Source of the DNA: Isoetes taiwanensis
Lineage: Eukaryota; Streptophyta; Lycopodiopsida; Isoetales; Isoetaceae
Length of the DNA: 64,000 nucleotides
Direction of reading: 5' to 3'
Assembly (NCBI GenBank): GCA_021234155.1
Contig: JAJEKV010000010.1
Coordinates: 11,550,359 to 11,614,358 of the forward strand
Made by a program: the position numbers and the translations under genes
In this document: positions 22,401-35,125 of the stretch, one piece after another
Layout of the letters: the number at the start of each line of letters is the position of its first letter
Position numbering within the stretch: position 1 is the first letter of the stretch
The notes under the pieces: generated by a model
Databases searched by the model: none
Told to the model about the DNA's origin: nothing
Seen by the model: only the letters and a program-made list of their open reading frames with translations

Positions 22401-25400
22401 ATGCAGGCTACTCGTGCAAGTATATGGCAATGTTTACAAGAAGCAAGAGAAGCCTTCAAAGAGATGGTTGCAGCTTGCTGATACCCTTAATCTTTTTTCA
22501 CGAAATGCCTATGATACCCTTAATCTTTTTTCACGAAATGCCTAGCAAGGTGCAGTGGCCTTAGACTGCATTAATTACAACATACGAAACATCATCTAAT
22601 GCCACTCTCTTTACAAGACATGATAACTAGAAGCAAATGATAGATGCCTAAATCTAGGATAAAAAACTGGCTCATGTGCTCATGTTAAGAAGCTCAAATC
22701 CTTGCAAAAATACGAATGCTATGTTGGAACGAGAAAATTCACATGTTAAGAAGCTCAATTCTTTGCAACTGGGCTCCACTGCTTATCTAGGTTCCAACTT
22801 TATAACTCAGAATGATCCACTTATTCTGGTCAGGTGAACTGCCATGCAGGATGTTTTTTTATCAAGCTTGTACCAGTCAAAAAGCTAATGCACTTACCTC
22901 TAGCAAGTGCTTCGACCTTTAAGCTTAACTGGCTACAACAAATTGGCCACAACAATAAAGCCTAATGACATAATATGTTTCATGGAGCAAATGCACAACG
23001 TAAAAGCATTTTATGAAATGGGCTTGCTTTCTATAACAGTTTATGTGGGGCAACTAATGATCCCCTGTGATCAATGTGGGCTCTAAGACCTTCTCACAAT
23101 ATACAGTAAAAAACTCAAGGCTAGCTTAAAGTAAATTGCAACAGCCCGGGCCTAAATCGTGTAAAAGGGACTTTAACATAGGTGAACCTTCATTCAATAT
23201 GGTAGATGCCTAAATTCAAAACTTGAAATGTTGAGGAACTCGTTCATGCAATCATTGGAAAAAAGGCCACGATGGATCTGGGCTCAATGCTCCAGATCCT
23301 TGAATATCAATGGCTTTGGAAATTCAATGTTAGAGGCCGAGACATTTGCAACTGTGCTCCATCTCAATAGAAACTCTTCCACTTACTGGCCATCTAAGAG
23401 CTTTAAACAGTTGAAAATATTGAAACAACGTAGAGGAAGAATCTCAATAGAAACGGAAAAAGGTGGGGTTACCTGAAAAAACGAACCTCAAAATGCATTT
23501 ATAGAAAAGTTGAATTTAAGAAAACTTGCTCTCACTTCAATAGAGTTGTCAATTGGACCATCTGTCAGAATTTGTCCATCGTACCTTTGCCACTTAAAAC
23601 CATATATCTAGAGAAGAACTTCCCCATTTTGCAATCTACCACTACTTTTTAAATCTTCACTTGATTCTTTATGATTTAGAAGATTTTATGACCATATCAT
23701 GTGGTAATTGTCCAAACCTCATACAATTTAGAAGTTTTCGTACTAGTCCAGAACTGCATTCTTCATATTTTCTAGCTCAAAGGGGTCCAAACCTTGCTAA
23801 AATCAAAAGCAAATGATTTTTTATGATAAAACAAATTGATTTGTATGTTTCCAAGTTTTTTCATTATTATATGACATTAGATGAAATCACCATATCCAAT
23901 TTTACTCAAAAGAGCTGTTTGAGGGTATGAGTTATTTCTCTCTTACTATTATAAGTTTTGGCCTAATTCTTGTGGTTATAAGTTGTTGACTCTAAGAGCT
24001 ATAGTTCGATGTTTTTTTGAAGCATTCATAAGTTATAATGATTTCAATGTTCAGTAAAGAATCTTTTATATAGAATTTAGGACAAAAATAAATCTAAAAT
24101 GATTTAAAGAGGCATCCTGCTTTTTTCAATGGATGACTGAGATCAGTCTGGCCATGCATGTATGGTTGCAGTATAAAATCCTATGCGCCAATATCCTCTG
24201 GGCTCTTGGAGGCATGTATAATACTTTCAATTTGGAGTTAAATTATTTTTAAGAGTTAATTTTGATGGGTTGACCAAGCACTCAACTATCGACAATTTTT
24301 AAATTAGATAGTCGTCTGGAGAATGTCAATGAATATAAATCTAATAGTACAATATCTCAGCTTTAACATAGAAAGCATTTTGGACTGCAACAATTGTGCA
24401 TTCACTTAAAAATTTCAACGGTCGTCCTCACACAGTTCTTAAAGACAACAATCGTCCTTATACAATAAATAACAAGGGATTTGTATATATACAATTATAT
24501 AAGCTCCCCCTTTTAATGTGGCGGCGTCTGGGGTGATGTTCTAGTATTTTGAGGTGGCAATATGCCATTGGATTATACATGTCCATGCACGAGGGCATGC
24601 ATGGTGCATGGACCATGCCTCTAGACTGTCGGATCAAAAAGGCAAAGTCTTGGTGCTTGATATAAGGAAGGTGCTAAGAAGGTACCTTAAAGGTTTATTT
24701 GGTGTAGCCAATCTTGACCGTTAGATCCTAACCACTGAATTTTTATTAAAAACTACAATGAAATTGCTTCTAATGAGTGTTAAACTCCAGGGGTGTGAGG
24801 TGGCATGGTATGTATTTGAGAAAATATTCGAAAGAATCTTTTGGAATATTTTAAGATGAGAATATTTGAGGAATCTTGGGGAATGCCAAGGGAATCTTAA
24901 AGGGAGCTACAGGAATGTTAGAGGAATCCACATGAACCTTCGTAGAGAATCTTGGAGAATCTAAGGGAATTTTTATCGATTTTTTTTTTAGTGACTTCAA
25001 GTTGCTAGTCAAATCTCTACAATCCCTCATAGTACAACCACTTGTTATATGTATATATAAGTGTTTTTTGCATTCTAAATTCCTCACAAAATATGCACAA
25101 TCTGTCATTATCAATCATGGAAACCATTATTTCAGTAGCCCTAAAAATCATTGCATGAATGATCATAAATTTACAATACCACCAATGCCACTTTCAAAAT
25201 TGCATTCTATACCTCAAAAGCCATCAACCAAACATTTGCCAGGGTACCAACATTCCTTGGATGGGGACGCCCTTCTTGGCATCTCCTATTTATACCGCCT
25301 CCTTTCTCATTTTCAGTCATTGGCATTCCCTTGAGCTCCTTTCCATTCTGCTCAGTTCAGGATCCACAACTTTCATATGCTCTATCTATCACCAAAAACC

Positions 25401-26400
25401 AAATTATTTTGTGGATCGGTGTGCTTAATCGAATCTTTTGATTGAGTTGCATCGTACGTTGGCAGTTGTGGCTTGGTGGTTCCTTTGTTTTGCATAGATT
25501 TTGAGGTTTGGGCTATGCGACAGATTGTCGCAGGTTCTCAAGATCTGACCAATGAATGTCCCCTTCTTTGTTTTCGGTTCATTTCGGATGCCTTGGGTCT
25601 CTATGGTTGGGGTTGCTTTGTGGTTTTGCGTCAATTTCCTTTCCCCCTTCTTTTCGCCCCTTCTTCATGACCATGAACCTTGCTTCTTCTGCTTCTGACC
25701 ATTCTGATTGCAGTTTTGTATGGATCAATTAATTTGCTTCCCCCTTTTTTCTCCTCCCCATCTTGTTTCCTAGTTGCTAGTGTATGCAATTTTTTGGTTG
25801 TTTGCTCGGATCTGTCTTCTACAAGATGTTCTGGCAGGTGGGTTGAGCTTCAGCCTTTCCTTGCCAGCAAATCGTATGGCTCTTGCTCCATTAAGAATCA
25901 GTATGCTTTCTAGATTTTCGATTATCTCTCTATCATTTCTGTTAAAACTTGCTAGTTTACTAAGAAAGCACAAGATGGAGAAGTACGCACCACAAGAGAA
26001 GACTTGTTTATTCCATGAATATGAGATACATACTATAAAGGTACTGGAAAAGGGGAAAGGGAGTTAGGCGCTAAAAGGCTACCTTTATGTAAAGGCCCAT
26101 AAAGGCCAGCTCTAACAACCACCAACGGCTTTAGTCCTTCACCAAATAAGATGTAGAAAACGTCGTATCTCTAAAAGAAAGAAGACCAAATTACAAACAT
26201 CACAACTTAGAGATAATCTTCCCACTTGTGAATTTGGTCTCACATTCGGATGAAAAATACCTTTGGTGCCACAAAGGAAAAAACCTGAGTGTTACAATGT
26301 TCTAATATCTATCCTTATTTTCGACCATTATGTCGATGCGATTTTCATCGAGTGATTTAGTAAAAATTCTAAATGCAGAAGAGAGTCTTCTGAATTTATC
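19441..26400. other. Long gene-poor stretch, nothing recognised
   Basis: About 7 kb of AT-rich sequence with only short frames of non-protein-like composition. Local tandem duplications occur at 20159-20197 (TTTAGAACACAAGCAGTCTC, two copies) and 22476-22544. A self-complementary run of CATG/GCATGC words lies at 24575-24620. A minus frame at 21141-20878 (ending ILQAYRDFMRNGNNKPFLTQ...) looks mildly protein-like but matches nothing I know. Confidence 0.4.
22476..22544. repeat. 33-bp perfect tandem duplication
   Basis: GATACCCTTAATCTTTTTTC followed by ACGAAATGCCTAT is repeated twice without change. Confidence 0.8.
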
Positions 26401-27740
26401 CATTTATATTCATTAATCGCATGTGGTCTATTTGTGCTATTCATTCTATCTTCTTTAGTTGCATTTTATGTTTTGGTGCCTTATCCTTTTTTAGTATGTT
26501 GACATGCTTATGCTTTTCCTATTGTTTCTTGAATTTGTTGGCTACGTTACTGGATTTGCTATGTTATTCTTTATTTCTTTTGTCCCATTTGCTCTAACAA
26601 TTTAGCCTTTTGTGCCACGACTCCAGTTGCTCCTTTACTTCAATTGGTGTTTCGTCTTTTTTCAAGTGCCCCCTTGTGCTTAGTTTCAAGTTCTTCAAAT
26701 TTGGTTCCATTGTTATTCTTACTCATAAGTCTCTTTTGTTCTATGGTCAAGTTACTTCTAGTGCTCCGTTGACTCCAATAGGCTTCTTCAATTCTATCAA
26801 TTCTATAGATATGTTGGTCTTTTTGGTTCAGTTGTTCCTTTCAGGTGTAATATGGGCATTAGCCTTGTGACATGAGCTCTTGAATGTTTTATTTATCATC
26901 TCTCTCTTTGTGCTTTTTGACGGGTTGTTCCGGCCCTTTGATACTTTCTTCAAATTATACTTTTTGAGATGTGCTGTTTGCAAGTTCATTCTTTCACTTT
27001 TTGTCTTTTTAAGTTTTTTAGATTGTCTTTGTTCTTCTATGGTATAGTTCAATGTCATATAGTTGGGGATAAAACATGATTATTTATAGCCTCACAATAA
27101 AGTGTGATAGGCAGGGCATGGTTATACTTTTATTTGCTAGCAAGTTTGATATGCGATTTGATCGGTTCTTTTGGAGGAATTGAGTTTTTGGATGATATGA
27201 TTTGATTACGATAGTCCTAACGTTTTTCTTGCTTTATTTCCAGTGGTTCCTTTTTTGTCCAACTGTTCTACTTCATGTTGGTTCATTTTTCGTTGCTTCT
27301 TTAGTCTCATTAATCACATTAAACTCTATTTCATTGTTCCATTTGATCCATTTGGGTGGTTGGTATTACCGGCATTGTTATTCTCATATCCTCTTTGTCA
27401 TTGCGATATTCATTGAATTGTCTGCGTTTTTTTGACTCATTGTCCAATTAGTACGACAACTTTTCTGCCCAATTTGATCCATTTCCTATGTTTGATCCGA
27501 TTCTTATTGTCTTTTTCGTCCTTAGTTTTGTTCCTTTATCAAATTAGATTTCCATTGCCTCTTTATTCTTTCCTCCCATTTATTTCTTATTTCTGCTCTG
27601 CATATTTCATTCAACCACTCTTGTTATTCATATTTTCTCTGTTTTCCACATATCTTTTGTTCTTTCTTGTTCGCTGATAGGTTCTTTTTGTCTTTCCTTT
27701 GTCAGTTAGTCTTAGGTTCTCATTTAGCGCTTTTTAGTTC
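26400..27740. repeat. Pyrimidine-rich quasi-periodic tract
   Basis: T/C-rich plus strand in which words such as TTTGTCC, TTGCTCC, TTGGTTC and TTTGATCC recur every 10-25 bases. A similar tract occupies 39240-39931 and resumes at 47076-47230. It yields hydrophobic frames (Phe, Leu, Ser) that are not credible genes. Confidence 0.45.
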
Positions 27741-27853
27741 AATTTTTGCATTTGGGCATTTAGTCTGGTGATAACACACTAGGTCTAGCATCTATAGATC
27801 TCGAGTTTGAGACTGCCCAGAATCGCACTCTGAAGTATTGGGTGTCTAAACTG

Positions 27854-27957
27854 TTGGATGCTGCCTAGTGGCATGACGTTAAAATAGTATTTATTTATCT
27901 ATTTTGCTCTCACATGTCCAGTTGGATGCTGCCTAGTGGCATGACGTTAAAATACTA
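27854..27957. repeat. Direct repeat flanking a Helitron end
   Basis: GTTGGATGCTGCCTAGTGGC plus ATGACGTTAAAATA occurs at about 27854 and again at about 27921, ending exactly where the minus-strand CTAG of the Helitron-like element lies. Confidence 0.65.
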
Positions 27958-30012
27958 CTAGTAAATTGCCCACCTGGTGGGCTTTACATGTGATTGTTCA
28001 TCTTTTGTGATTATTCCATGTGATTGTTTACTTGAACAATACTCGGAATGAGTTATTTAGATTTTTGGGTTTAAAGATTGGTTTACGTTAAATTTCATTA
28101 AACATGGAACTATTAGTATTGTAATGCATTGCTTAAACTTTGGAACTCATAATCCAACGTTCCATACAACACAATTTAGATCAGAAGTATCAAACTTGAT
28201 TAAGATATCCATGCTTCAAAATTTCATCTTGTATTGCCATCATTTGATTTCTAGTTCATGTCAGGAACAAAGCAAATATTACGCTTGAAGTTATATGCCA
28301 TTAATTTGCCACATCTCCATCAATATAAGGTAGCAACCTAAATTCATTTAGATTGAATAATCACCTTGAGCAGGATAAAGTGGCACATATAAAGATATGA
28401 AAAGCAAAAACAGGTTCAAATGCAGTGATATAGATACTGTCAAAACATCATAAGTTCTAGCTGACAAATGCAACTTTAGTTTCTGCATGCTGGGAAAACC
28501 AAGACTTAAACCACCAATCAACAGAGCTAATCTTATTGCCCTTCATTTTGGCTTCTTCCTTGGAAGCATATCGATCAATCATCATGACACCATCAGTTGG
28601 ATTGTAAATCATGCCTTCAACAAAATCGGGTACTTTGTCGGGATTATCTTGATCCCCATCCTTGGAGCAAACAGAATCAATATACGCTGTGCAAGATCTC
28701 GCAAAGAACCTTTGACAGGAGTATAAGTAAGACCCTAGCATTGCTATAAACCAGCTGGATATTCAGCCAGAATGCCTTCTCATGCTTGCCTGACTGCTTC
28801 AAAATGCAAATGGAACCACATGACGCGATTGAATGTGCATTGAGATAAAAGCACCAAAGAACAAATAAAACTTCAGCCAAACTCCAACTTTACATGACAT
28901 AAAATAATGCTAGACAAACTCTCACTCAAACATAACCAAGCCCTTTCAGCATTAGCAGCATGTATCCTCAATGCATCAGGCAGAATAATTCTTAATCAAC
29001 CTGTCATGCACACTCCATGTCAGTAATATCCAGGGGACAAATGTAGCTCAGATATACAGGAACATATGGTCCTGTCAATTTCTCTTAACATTATGGTTAA
29101 GTACAAAATCAACTTAATCTCTGCGGCCACGAGCAGACCAAGGGTGCCTTGCAACCAGGGAATGCAATGAAACAGATCCGAACATTCATTGTCTCTAGTT
29201 GCTCTAACTAATGTCCCGTTAGAAAGAATGATTTCGTAAGCCACTATAGTGTCAGAAAACAAAGCATAGATATGAGAACTCCCTTCGATTCCGTAAGGCC
29301 ACCAACAGTGAGATCGTCTAACTCCACAACAACAGCCAGTGCCAAACCCATGGGAACTGTGACTCTTGTGATCTGGCCCATCAACACCAAAGGCTCCAGC
29401 CAGGGTTTCCTGGCTGTGCACACCAGCCCATATTTCGCTGCATCCCGACTTCTCAATCTTTATCACCTTCTTAACATTCTCATCATGCTATTTTTCCCTC
29501 CTCTTGTAAGATTTCATTGCAGAACACTGGTCTCCCAGATATGTAAGAAAATAGAAGGTGAAGGATATCGGAAGGACCACAAATATTACTATTATCCATC
29601 GAAACTTAACAGCCCAATCCACCCATATCTTCGCCTTCTCAGGCCGCAGGGGCCAACAGATCTCCTCCGACATCTTGTGCAAACTCTAGAGGAACCCGTT
29701 CTGTAAAAAAAATGCATGCCACGAAAACAACGACGACAATGCATGCAAGTGCAAAACAATATACCTGTGCACTGCGAGTCCCAGAGGAGATGAAGCGTGC
29801 ACCTAAAAGCTACGTCCGGTGATCTCCGCCATAGCCGTGAGCCAAGAAGTTCTGCCCCATATCTTCCCGATGCCGTTTTCAAACGTACACGCGCCTATAG
29901 CACCTTTTCGCATTAAAAAAGCACACATGGCATGCCACGTGGCACAATCCGAGCCGCCCATGTTTGATGCATGACATACATACTTACAAGATAATTTTAT
30001 TATATAAAAATA
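27958..30012 (-). mobile_element. Helitron-like element C carrying a DWF1 fragment
   Basis: The minus-strand 3' end is clear: hairpin GCCCACC-A-GGTGGGC (27982-27968), then seven bases and CTAG (27961-27958). The proposed 5' end abuts the CTAG of another element (30016-30013) and begins TATTTTTATATAATAAAA. This gives a 2.05-kb non-autonomous element whose main content is a broken sterol reductase gene. The 5' limit is inferred from the abutting element. Confidence 0.45.
28470..29682 (-). pseudogene. DWF1: Delta(24)-sterol reductase (DIMINUTO/DWF1) pseudogene, truncated
   Basis: On the minus strand, 29682-29488 gives KIWVDWAVKFRWIIVIFVVL and FYFLTYLGD, the membrane anchor that opens DWF1. A TAG then interrupts before HDENVKKVIK. 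After a frameshift, DAAKYGLVCTARKPW is joined directly to LEPLVLMGQITRVTVPM, so about 35 residues of the family sequence are deleted. ELDDLTVGGL, then (new frame) GIEGSSHIYALFSDT and LVRATRDNE, cover the FAD-binding domain down to AAEIKLI. After a non-coding gap that is probably an intron, 28735-28470 gives TPVKGSLRDLAQ, DGDQDNPDKVPDFVEGMIYN and ASKEEAKMKGNKI. The C-terminal half is missing. Intact DWF1 reduces the C24 double bond in sterol and brassinosteroid synthesis at the ER. This copy is dead. The remaining intron points to capture from DNA rather than retroposition. Confidence 0.85.
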
Positions 30013-30041
30013 CTAGAAAAACGTGCCCAGCATTGCTGGGC
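30013..30041 (-). other. Helitron 3' end (element D)
   Basis: On the minus strand: hairpin GCCCAGC-AAT-GCTGGGC, then ACGTTTTT and CTAG followed by T. It belongs to the same terminal family as 12362-12389. Its element would extend to the right. A candidate 5' end is at about 39195-39228. Confidence 0.65.
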
Positions 30042-31059
30042 TTTTCATTGAAATTAAATTTCAGAATTAGTAAAGTTATAGTTGAAGTCGTTTTTATAAA
30101 ATGTCTTGAAGTCGTTTTTATAAAATGTCTTGGCTTCTTCCTGCATGCAGAAAATAAATTTGATATTTCGTATAGGGAAAAAGAAAAAAAGATCGCACCC
30201 AGTCTTATTTGCTGTTGATGCACGAAAAGAAAAAATAGAAAAAGATACAACCCTATTTATGCCTTGCAAAAAGAATGTTGTTGTGAAGTTTGCAAGAAGA
30301 GGTCACCACAATGTTTAATATGAGATGCGCAATCCTCAGACATTTTGGGAAGTAATGTCCTAAACATAATTAGAGCCACAAGTTTAGGAAGTAAAGTCCT
30401 AGACATAATATTAGGTTTTAAGCTATAGTTTTTCAGGTGTATAAGTGGGCATTTTTTCATAGCCAATAGTTATTCACCGTTTGAGCAATATTTATTCATG
30501 TTTAATTAGAGTTTAACATTAAGATTAATTTATCAATGGTTATGGTTGAAACGTTAAAATGATTTAGCGGCCAACAATCATCGGCCAAATACATCGGGTT
30601 TATGTAATGCGTAATACCAAATTCCAAGATCTTGAAAATACATGGCGCATAGGAGCTTACAATGTGTTTGGTTGCAGGATCCAGAGGGCAGTTAGTCATA
30701 GATCTCCAATACTGACTGACAAGCCCACAGACTTAAGTGGATTTTGGGATCTTTGTAATGATGTTCTCATTTGTATTTTTCGCATGCTTTCACGGAAGGA
30801 TTTGCTCAAGATATTGGCAAAGTGTGTTGACAAAAAGAATTGTCATGACTCTTTGTCATACCTTGTATGAACCTCTATCTCTTTCTTCGTCAATGGGCAT
30901 CGAGAATGTTGGATGTTAAACCGGGAAAAGAAATGCCCAAGTATATTTGAATCGGTCTATGAATCTGAGACTTAAGTGATTTTGGGACCTTTCTAATGAT
31001 GTTCTCATTTGTATTTTTTTAGATGCTTTTGGCGGTGTGGGGATGAGAAGGTTTTTTGC
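30042..31059. other. No gene seen
   Basis: AT-rich sequence with a short direct repeat of GAAGTCGTTTTTATAAAATG at about 30083 and 30109. No coding signature. Confidence 0.4.
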
Positions 31060-31990
31060 AGAGGGCAAACGTGTTCGGGGAACACATTATGAAATTTGGG
31101 CTAGATTAGAATAAGCTTCTAAGGAATCTCTTTGTCCGGATGTATTATGGCAAATGTGGAGCTTTGCATGAATCAAGGGCAATGCATGATGATGTGAGCA
31201 TGCCAGGTTCCTCATTCTTGCAACGCGCCATAATTATTGGCATTATTGCAACAAGGTTATTTTGACGAGGGTATGCATCCTTTTTATATAATTCCTTAAT
31301 CGGATGCAACTCTAGGGAATGCCATGATCGGGGCCTTTGTAAATCATGCTCGACTTGAAAATCTTTGTAGAAATCCTTGAACATACACCCCAGCAGAAAG
31401 TCTAATCTCTAGATGTTATTTTTCGGATGGATAGCTATGCTCTCGTGTTTTATTGAAAATGGATATTTCGGTTGAAGCCCTAGACTTCTTTAGATATGCT
31501 TTAACAAAACATGGTTTCATGGATAACCATGCTTTCAAAACTTGTGTTTGCCAAGGATACATCAAAGAGGTCTTTGCTATCTTTAAACGGATGCCTCATC
31601 TTAATCGGTTTTCATTAAATTTTATGATTTACGCACATGTCAAGAAAGGCAAACCGAAGGAGGCCATTCAATTGATGGAGGAAATGCCGGACAAGAATGT
31701 AGTTAGTTGGAATTCCATGCTTGCAGACTACTATCGAGGCATTTGATATTGTTAAGCACATTTCTAAAAGAAACTTGCTATCATGGAAGCATGACGAAGG
31801 TCTATTAGAGGAGGCTAGCCAAGCCTTTGAACAAATTCCTTCGCACGATGTAGGATCTTCATTTATCCGAAAGCGGATGCCTTCTCGCAATCTTCTATCA
31901 TTAATATTGGTTGTTTCGCTTATGCTCGGCATGGATGTGTCAAAAATGCCTTGATTATATCCAGAAATTGTATTTTGAAGGTGGTACACC
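31060..31990 (+). pseudogene. Pentatricopeptide repeat (PPR) protein fragment
   Basis: Frames in succession give IMKFGLD, LLRNLFVRMYYGKCGALHES and IIIGIIATRLF, then (31453-31743) KTCVCQGYIKEVFAIFKRM, FSLNFMIYAHVKKGKPKEAI, QLMEEMPDKNVVSWNSMLAD and, after another shift, GLLEEASQAFEQIPSHD. The recurring 'MP..N..SWN..' and 'YGKCG' blocks are those of PLS-class plant PPR proteins, which bind organellar RNA for editing or processing. Several stops and frameshifts and the absence of start and end make this a pseudogene. It lies downstream of a Helitron 3' end, possibly inside element D. Confidence 0.75.
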
Positions 31991-32730
31991 AAGTGCTAAC
32001 ATGGTTGGTAGCATACCTTGTGGATGTAGCCATGATGGCCTAATGTGCGAGCCATAGTAAACAACATGCGATTTCAAAGTGAGATATGACCTCATGGGAA
32101 ACCTTGCTTGAGCAAACATGGATATCTATGCAAAGAGAGTGTATATCGCATCTTTAAAACTGGTGTCAACAAAATCTCAGAATTACAAGCATGTTATCTA
32201 AGAGAACACGAAGAGGAGTGAAACAATAAAGTTGGTCTAGACATATATGGAAAGACTCTTAGCTTCGTGTCATGCCACCTTAATCGAAGGCAAATACAAA
32301 ACAGCAATACATGAAGGTCATTTGCATCGTAAAATGTGAGGAACTATCATCTAAACTATAAGGTGTTGGAGAATGAGGCATACCTTGACAAAAAGCGACC
32401 TCGAGTTACCTTCCCTCAATCCGCTTCGATATAGATATCTTTCCTTCAAATCCCGAACACACCACCGCAGCTAGCTCATCCACATTTATACTACACGAAT
32501 GAGTAATCTCTTGTTGTCACATTACCATAACCTTAATTATTGATCACATCACACAAATGCTTTGGTTCAAAGACTCCCATGTCATGATTGAGAGACAACA
32601 AGTCTAAAATAAACTCATATGGAGTATGTAAGCGATCGAGTCCCATAATTAACGCTAATTAGGAGTATGTGACAAATCAGGTGAGTATCTCAGCTGTCAG
32701 AGAACCAAATGGCTGTCAATTTCATACTGT
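31991..32730. other. No gene seen
   Basis: AT-rich sequence with no recognised coding or repeat signal. Confidence 0.4.
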
Positions 32731-33396
32731 AATTTTTTTTGCAACACAAACCATTAACATCCAACATATAAAAATTAAATCCCCCAACACATAACAACCA
32801 ACACATAACAACCATTGACATTAACAATCAACACATAACTACCATTGGCATTAATTAACACAACCATTGGGTCCAACACATTTAAATTAAAATCCCCCTT
32901 AAACCCCCTTTGGTTTGGGTGCATATTCACACGGGGGGTGACTCCGGGCAACGAGAGCTGTTGGATAGGCATATTCGCCCCTTATTCCTTAATCTATACC
33001 GTACATAAAGTTCCTCGTTTGTGGGGTATGCAAGTACAAAATTTGCTATACTGTATAACAAGATTCGCAAAATACTATAAGATTTCAAGCAGAATACTAT
33101 ATGGTGTTGATTTCGTACGTGCAAAATACAATTATGAAGGCTCTCGCTGCCCTACGTCACCCCCCGTGTGAATATGCACCCAAACCAAAGGGGGTTTAAG
33201 GGGGATTTTAATTTAAATGTGTTGGACCCAATGGTTGTGTTAATTAATGTCAATGGTAGTTATGTGTTGATTGTTAATGTCAATGGTTGTTATGTGTTGG
33301 TTGTTATGTGTTGGTTGTTATGTGTTGGGGGATTTAATTTTTATATGTTGGATGTTAATGGTTTGTGTTGCAAAAATTTTTTGCCCCTTCGGGGCC
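32731..33396. mobile_element. MITE family R1, copy b, with arms over 200 bp
   Basis: The left arm (32735-32960) and right arm (33160-33375) are near-perfect reverse complements, including CCCCCTTTGGTTTGGGTGCA and the ATTCACACGGGGGGTGAC block. The right end finishes TTTTTTGCCCCTTCGGGGCC. The left end lacks the GGCCCC palindrome. The roughly 200-bp centre (TATACCGTACATAAAGTTCC and on) is shared with copy c. The element is non-coding, and open frames across the arms are artefacts. Confidence 0.8.
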
Positions 33397-33594
33397 TTAG
33401 GGACGTCCCCCCCCGGTGTGACAAAAACTTTAGAATTCAAACCAGAAAAAAACTAGAATTCATTTGAGGCTTTCATCACCTGTAGCTTTTGAATTTGATC
33501 ACAATAAAACAAATAGAACATAAAGTAAAGATTTACCATAAAGATAGAGCAGATTGATCCCTTATTCTGAAAGTCATAAAGTTTGCAACACAAA

Positions 33595-33621
33595 GAAAAC
33601 CCCCTGTTATTATGCTACATA
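33595..33621 (-). repeat. Dispersed repeat R2, copy d (terminus only)
   Basis: ACCCCCTGTTATTATGCTAC matches the end of the other R2 copies, here in minus orientation. Confidence 0.5.
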
Positions 33622-34145
33622 TTGTTACTTCCGCTACAACTATTTCTCTTTCACAATGACACCATTGTTTATCAATCCAGATGATTTTGGATGCTCCATC
33701 TCTAGCTTAAAGGTAATGCATGATTCACCTTACGGTTTGATTAAAGTTCCAAACCTACAATCTAAATGCATTCTTGTGGCCAATGTTTGACTGATCTACG
33801 TGACATGGAAAAGGGCGTGGAATAATCCGCCTGTTGTGTGCATAAGAATCCATTTGTTGATTGAAGCTAAAGGCTGGCTACTATGAACAATCCGGCAGCC
33901 AGGAATATCCAAGAGTTGGAAGCAAACAGAGGGCCTAAACTTGAATCTGCAGCAAATCTTAGGAAGGAAACAAAAGGGGATTTTGCAGCACTACATTGTA
34001 GAATCAGGAAACCAATACCTTGTAAAAAAAAACATTATGCTAACTGAAGAAACATTAAAAAACAAATACCTTTGTAAGTGTGAGCAAAAAATCCATCTCG
34101 TGGTAGTAAAATCCACTCCGGCAATAAGAATCCAAGAGGGCAAGT

Positions 34146-34272
34146 ACACATGCACATGCACATACATGCACACATGCACATGCACTTGCACTTGCACTTG
34201 CACATGCACAATACACATGCACATGCACACACATGCACATGCATGTGCACATGCACATGCATACACATGCGC
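34146..34272. repeat. (ATGCAC)n microsatellite
   Basis: About 127 bp of CACATG/CACTTG hexamer variants. It generates long Met-His or Cys-Met frames on both strands that are not genes. Confidence 0.9.
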
Positions 34273-34307
34273 AGTGTTCATGCACAAACACATGCAGAGA
34301 AAGACAA

Positions 34308-34474
34308 CAACCCTCGGATTGTTCCCACCAACGAAAATCAACGGCCCATAAATGGTGCACTCTAGAAATACTATTTAGTACACCTCAACGAATACAACAA
34401 CGAAATCATAGAAAAACCATGTGAAAAAGCGTATAAAAATCTAAAAGTAGCCCCCTGTTATTGTGCTACATATG
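34308..34474 (-). repeat. Dispersed repeat R2, copy c
   Basis: In minus orientation it has TAGCACAATAACAGGGGG, TTTTTCTATGATTTCGTTG and TAGTATTTCTAGAGTGCACC, as in copies a, b and e. Confidence 0.65.
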
Positions 34475-34763
34475 GAGCATAATGGAATGGCAGCAAGATC
34501 TCTCCAAGCAGACTTTCTTTTCCTTTTCACTCATTCATTCACAAGGCTGTTGACACCTCATATGAATAACAAAAGATAAGAAATACATGAGTAGGCCAAA
34601 TGGGCACCAGATAACACCGTCCCTTATTCTAACTGTATATAAAGCTAGCCCATTTTTCTAATGATTAAAAACATGCTGGAGTCTCTTCCACACATTCATG
34701 CTTGCATTTAGTTTCGGGTCTGCTTGCAAATGTCTCATAGACCCAAGTGGTCTCTGGTAGATG

Positions 34764-35125
34764 TTTGGGTGCATATTCACACGGGAGGTGACTTCGGGCA
34801 TCGAGAGCTGTTGGATAGGCATATTCGCCCTTTATTCCTTAATCTACACCGTACACAAAGTTCCTCGTTTGTGGGGTATAGATGTCTAGAATTTATTATA
34901 CTGTATAACAAGATTTACAAAATACTATAAGATTTTAGGCAATATACTATATGGTGTTGATTTTGTACGTGCAAAACATAATTACAGAGGCTCTCGCTGC
35001 CCTACGTCAACCCCCGTGTGAATATGCACCCAAACAAAAGGGGGTTTAAGGGGGAATTTAATTTTAAGGCGTGTAATGTAATGGTTTGTGTTATACGTTA
35101 AAAATTTTTTTGCCCCTTCGGGGCC
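34764..35125. mobile_element. MITE family R1, copy c (left arm truncated)
   Basis: It begins inside the left arm (TTTGGGTGCATATTCACACG), keeps the centre found in copy b, and ends AAATTTTTTTGCCCCTTCGG then GGCC. Several substitutions separate it from copy b. Confidence 0.75.

Noticed and set aside
32775-33467. Frames with NMHPNQRGFKGDFNLNVLD on both strands
   Set aside because: They lie in the two arms of MITE R1; the same peptide appears at 16764-17021 because that is another MITE copy.
33991-34365. His/Met- and Cys/Met-rich frames on both strands, looking like metal-binding proteins
   Set aside because: They are readings of the CACATG microsatellite in several frames.
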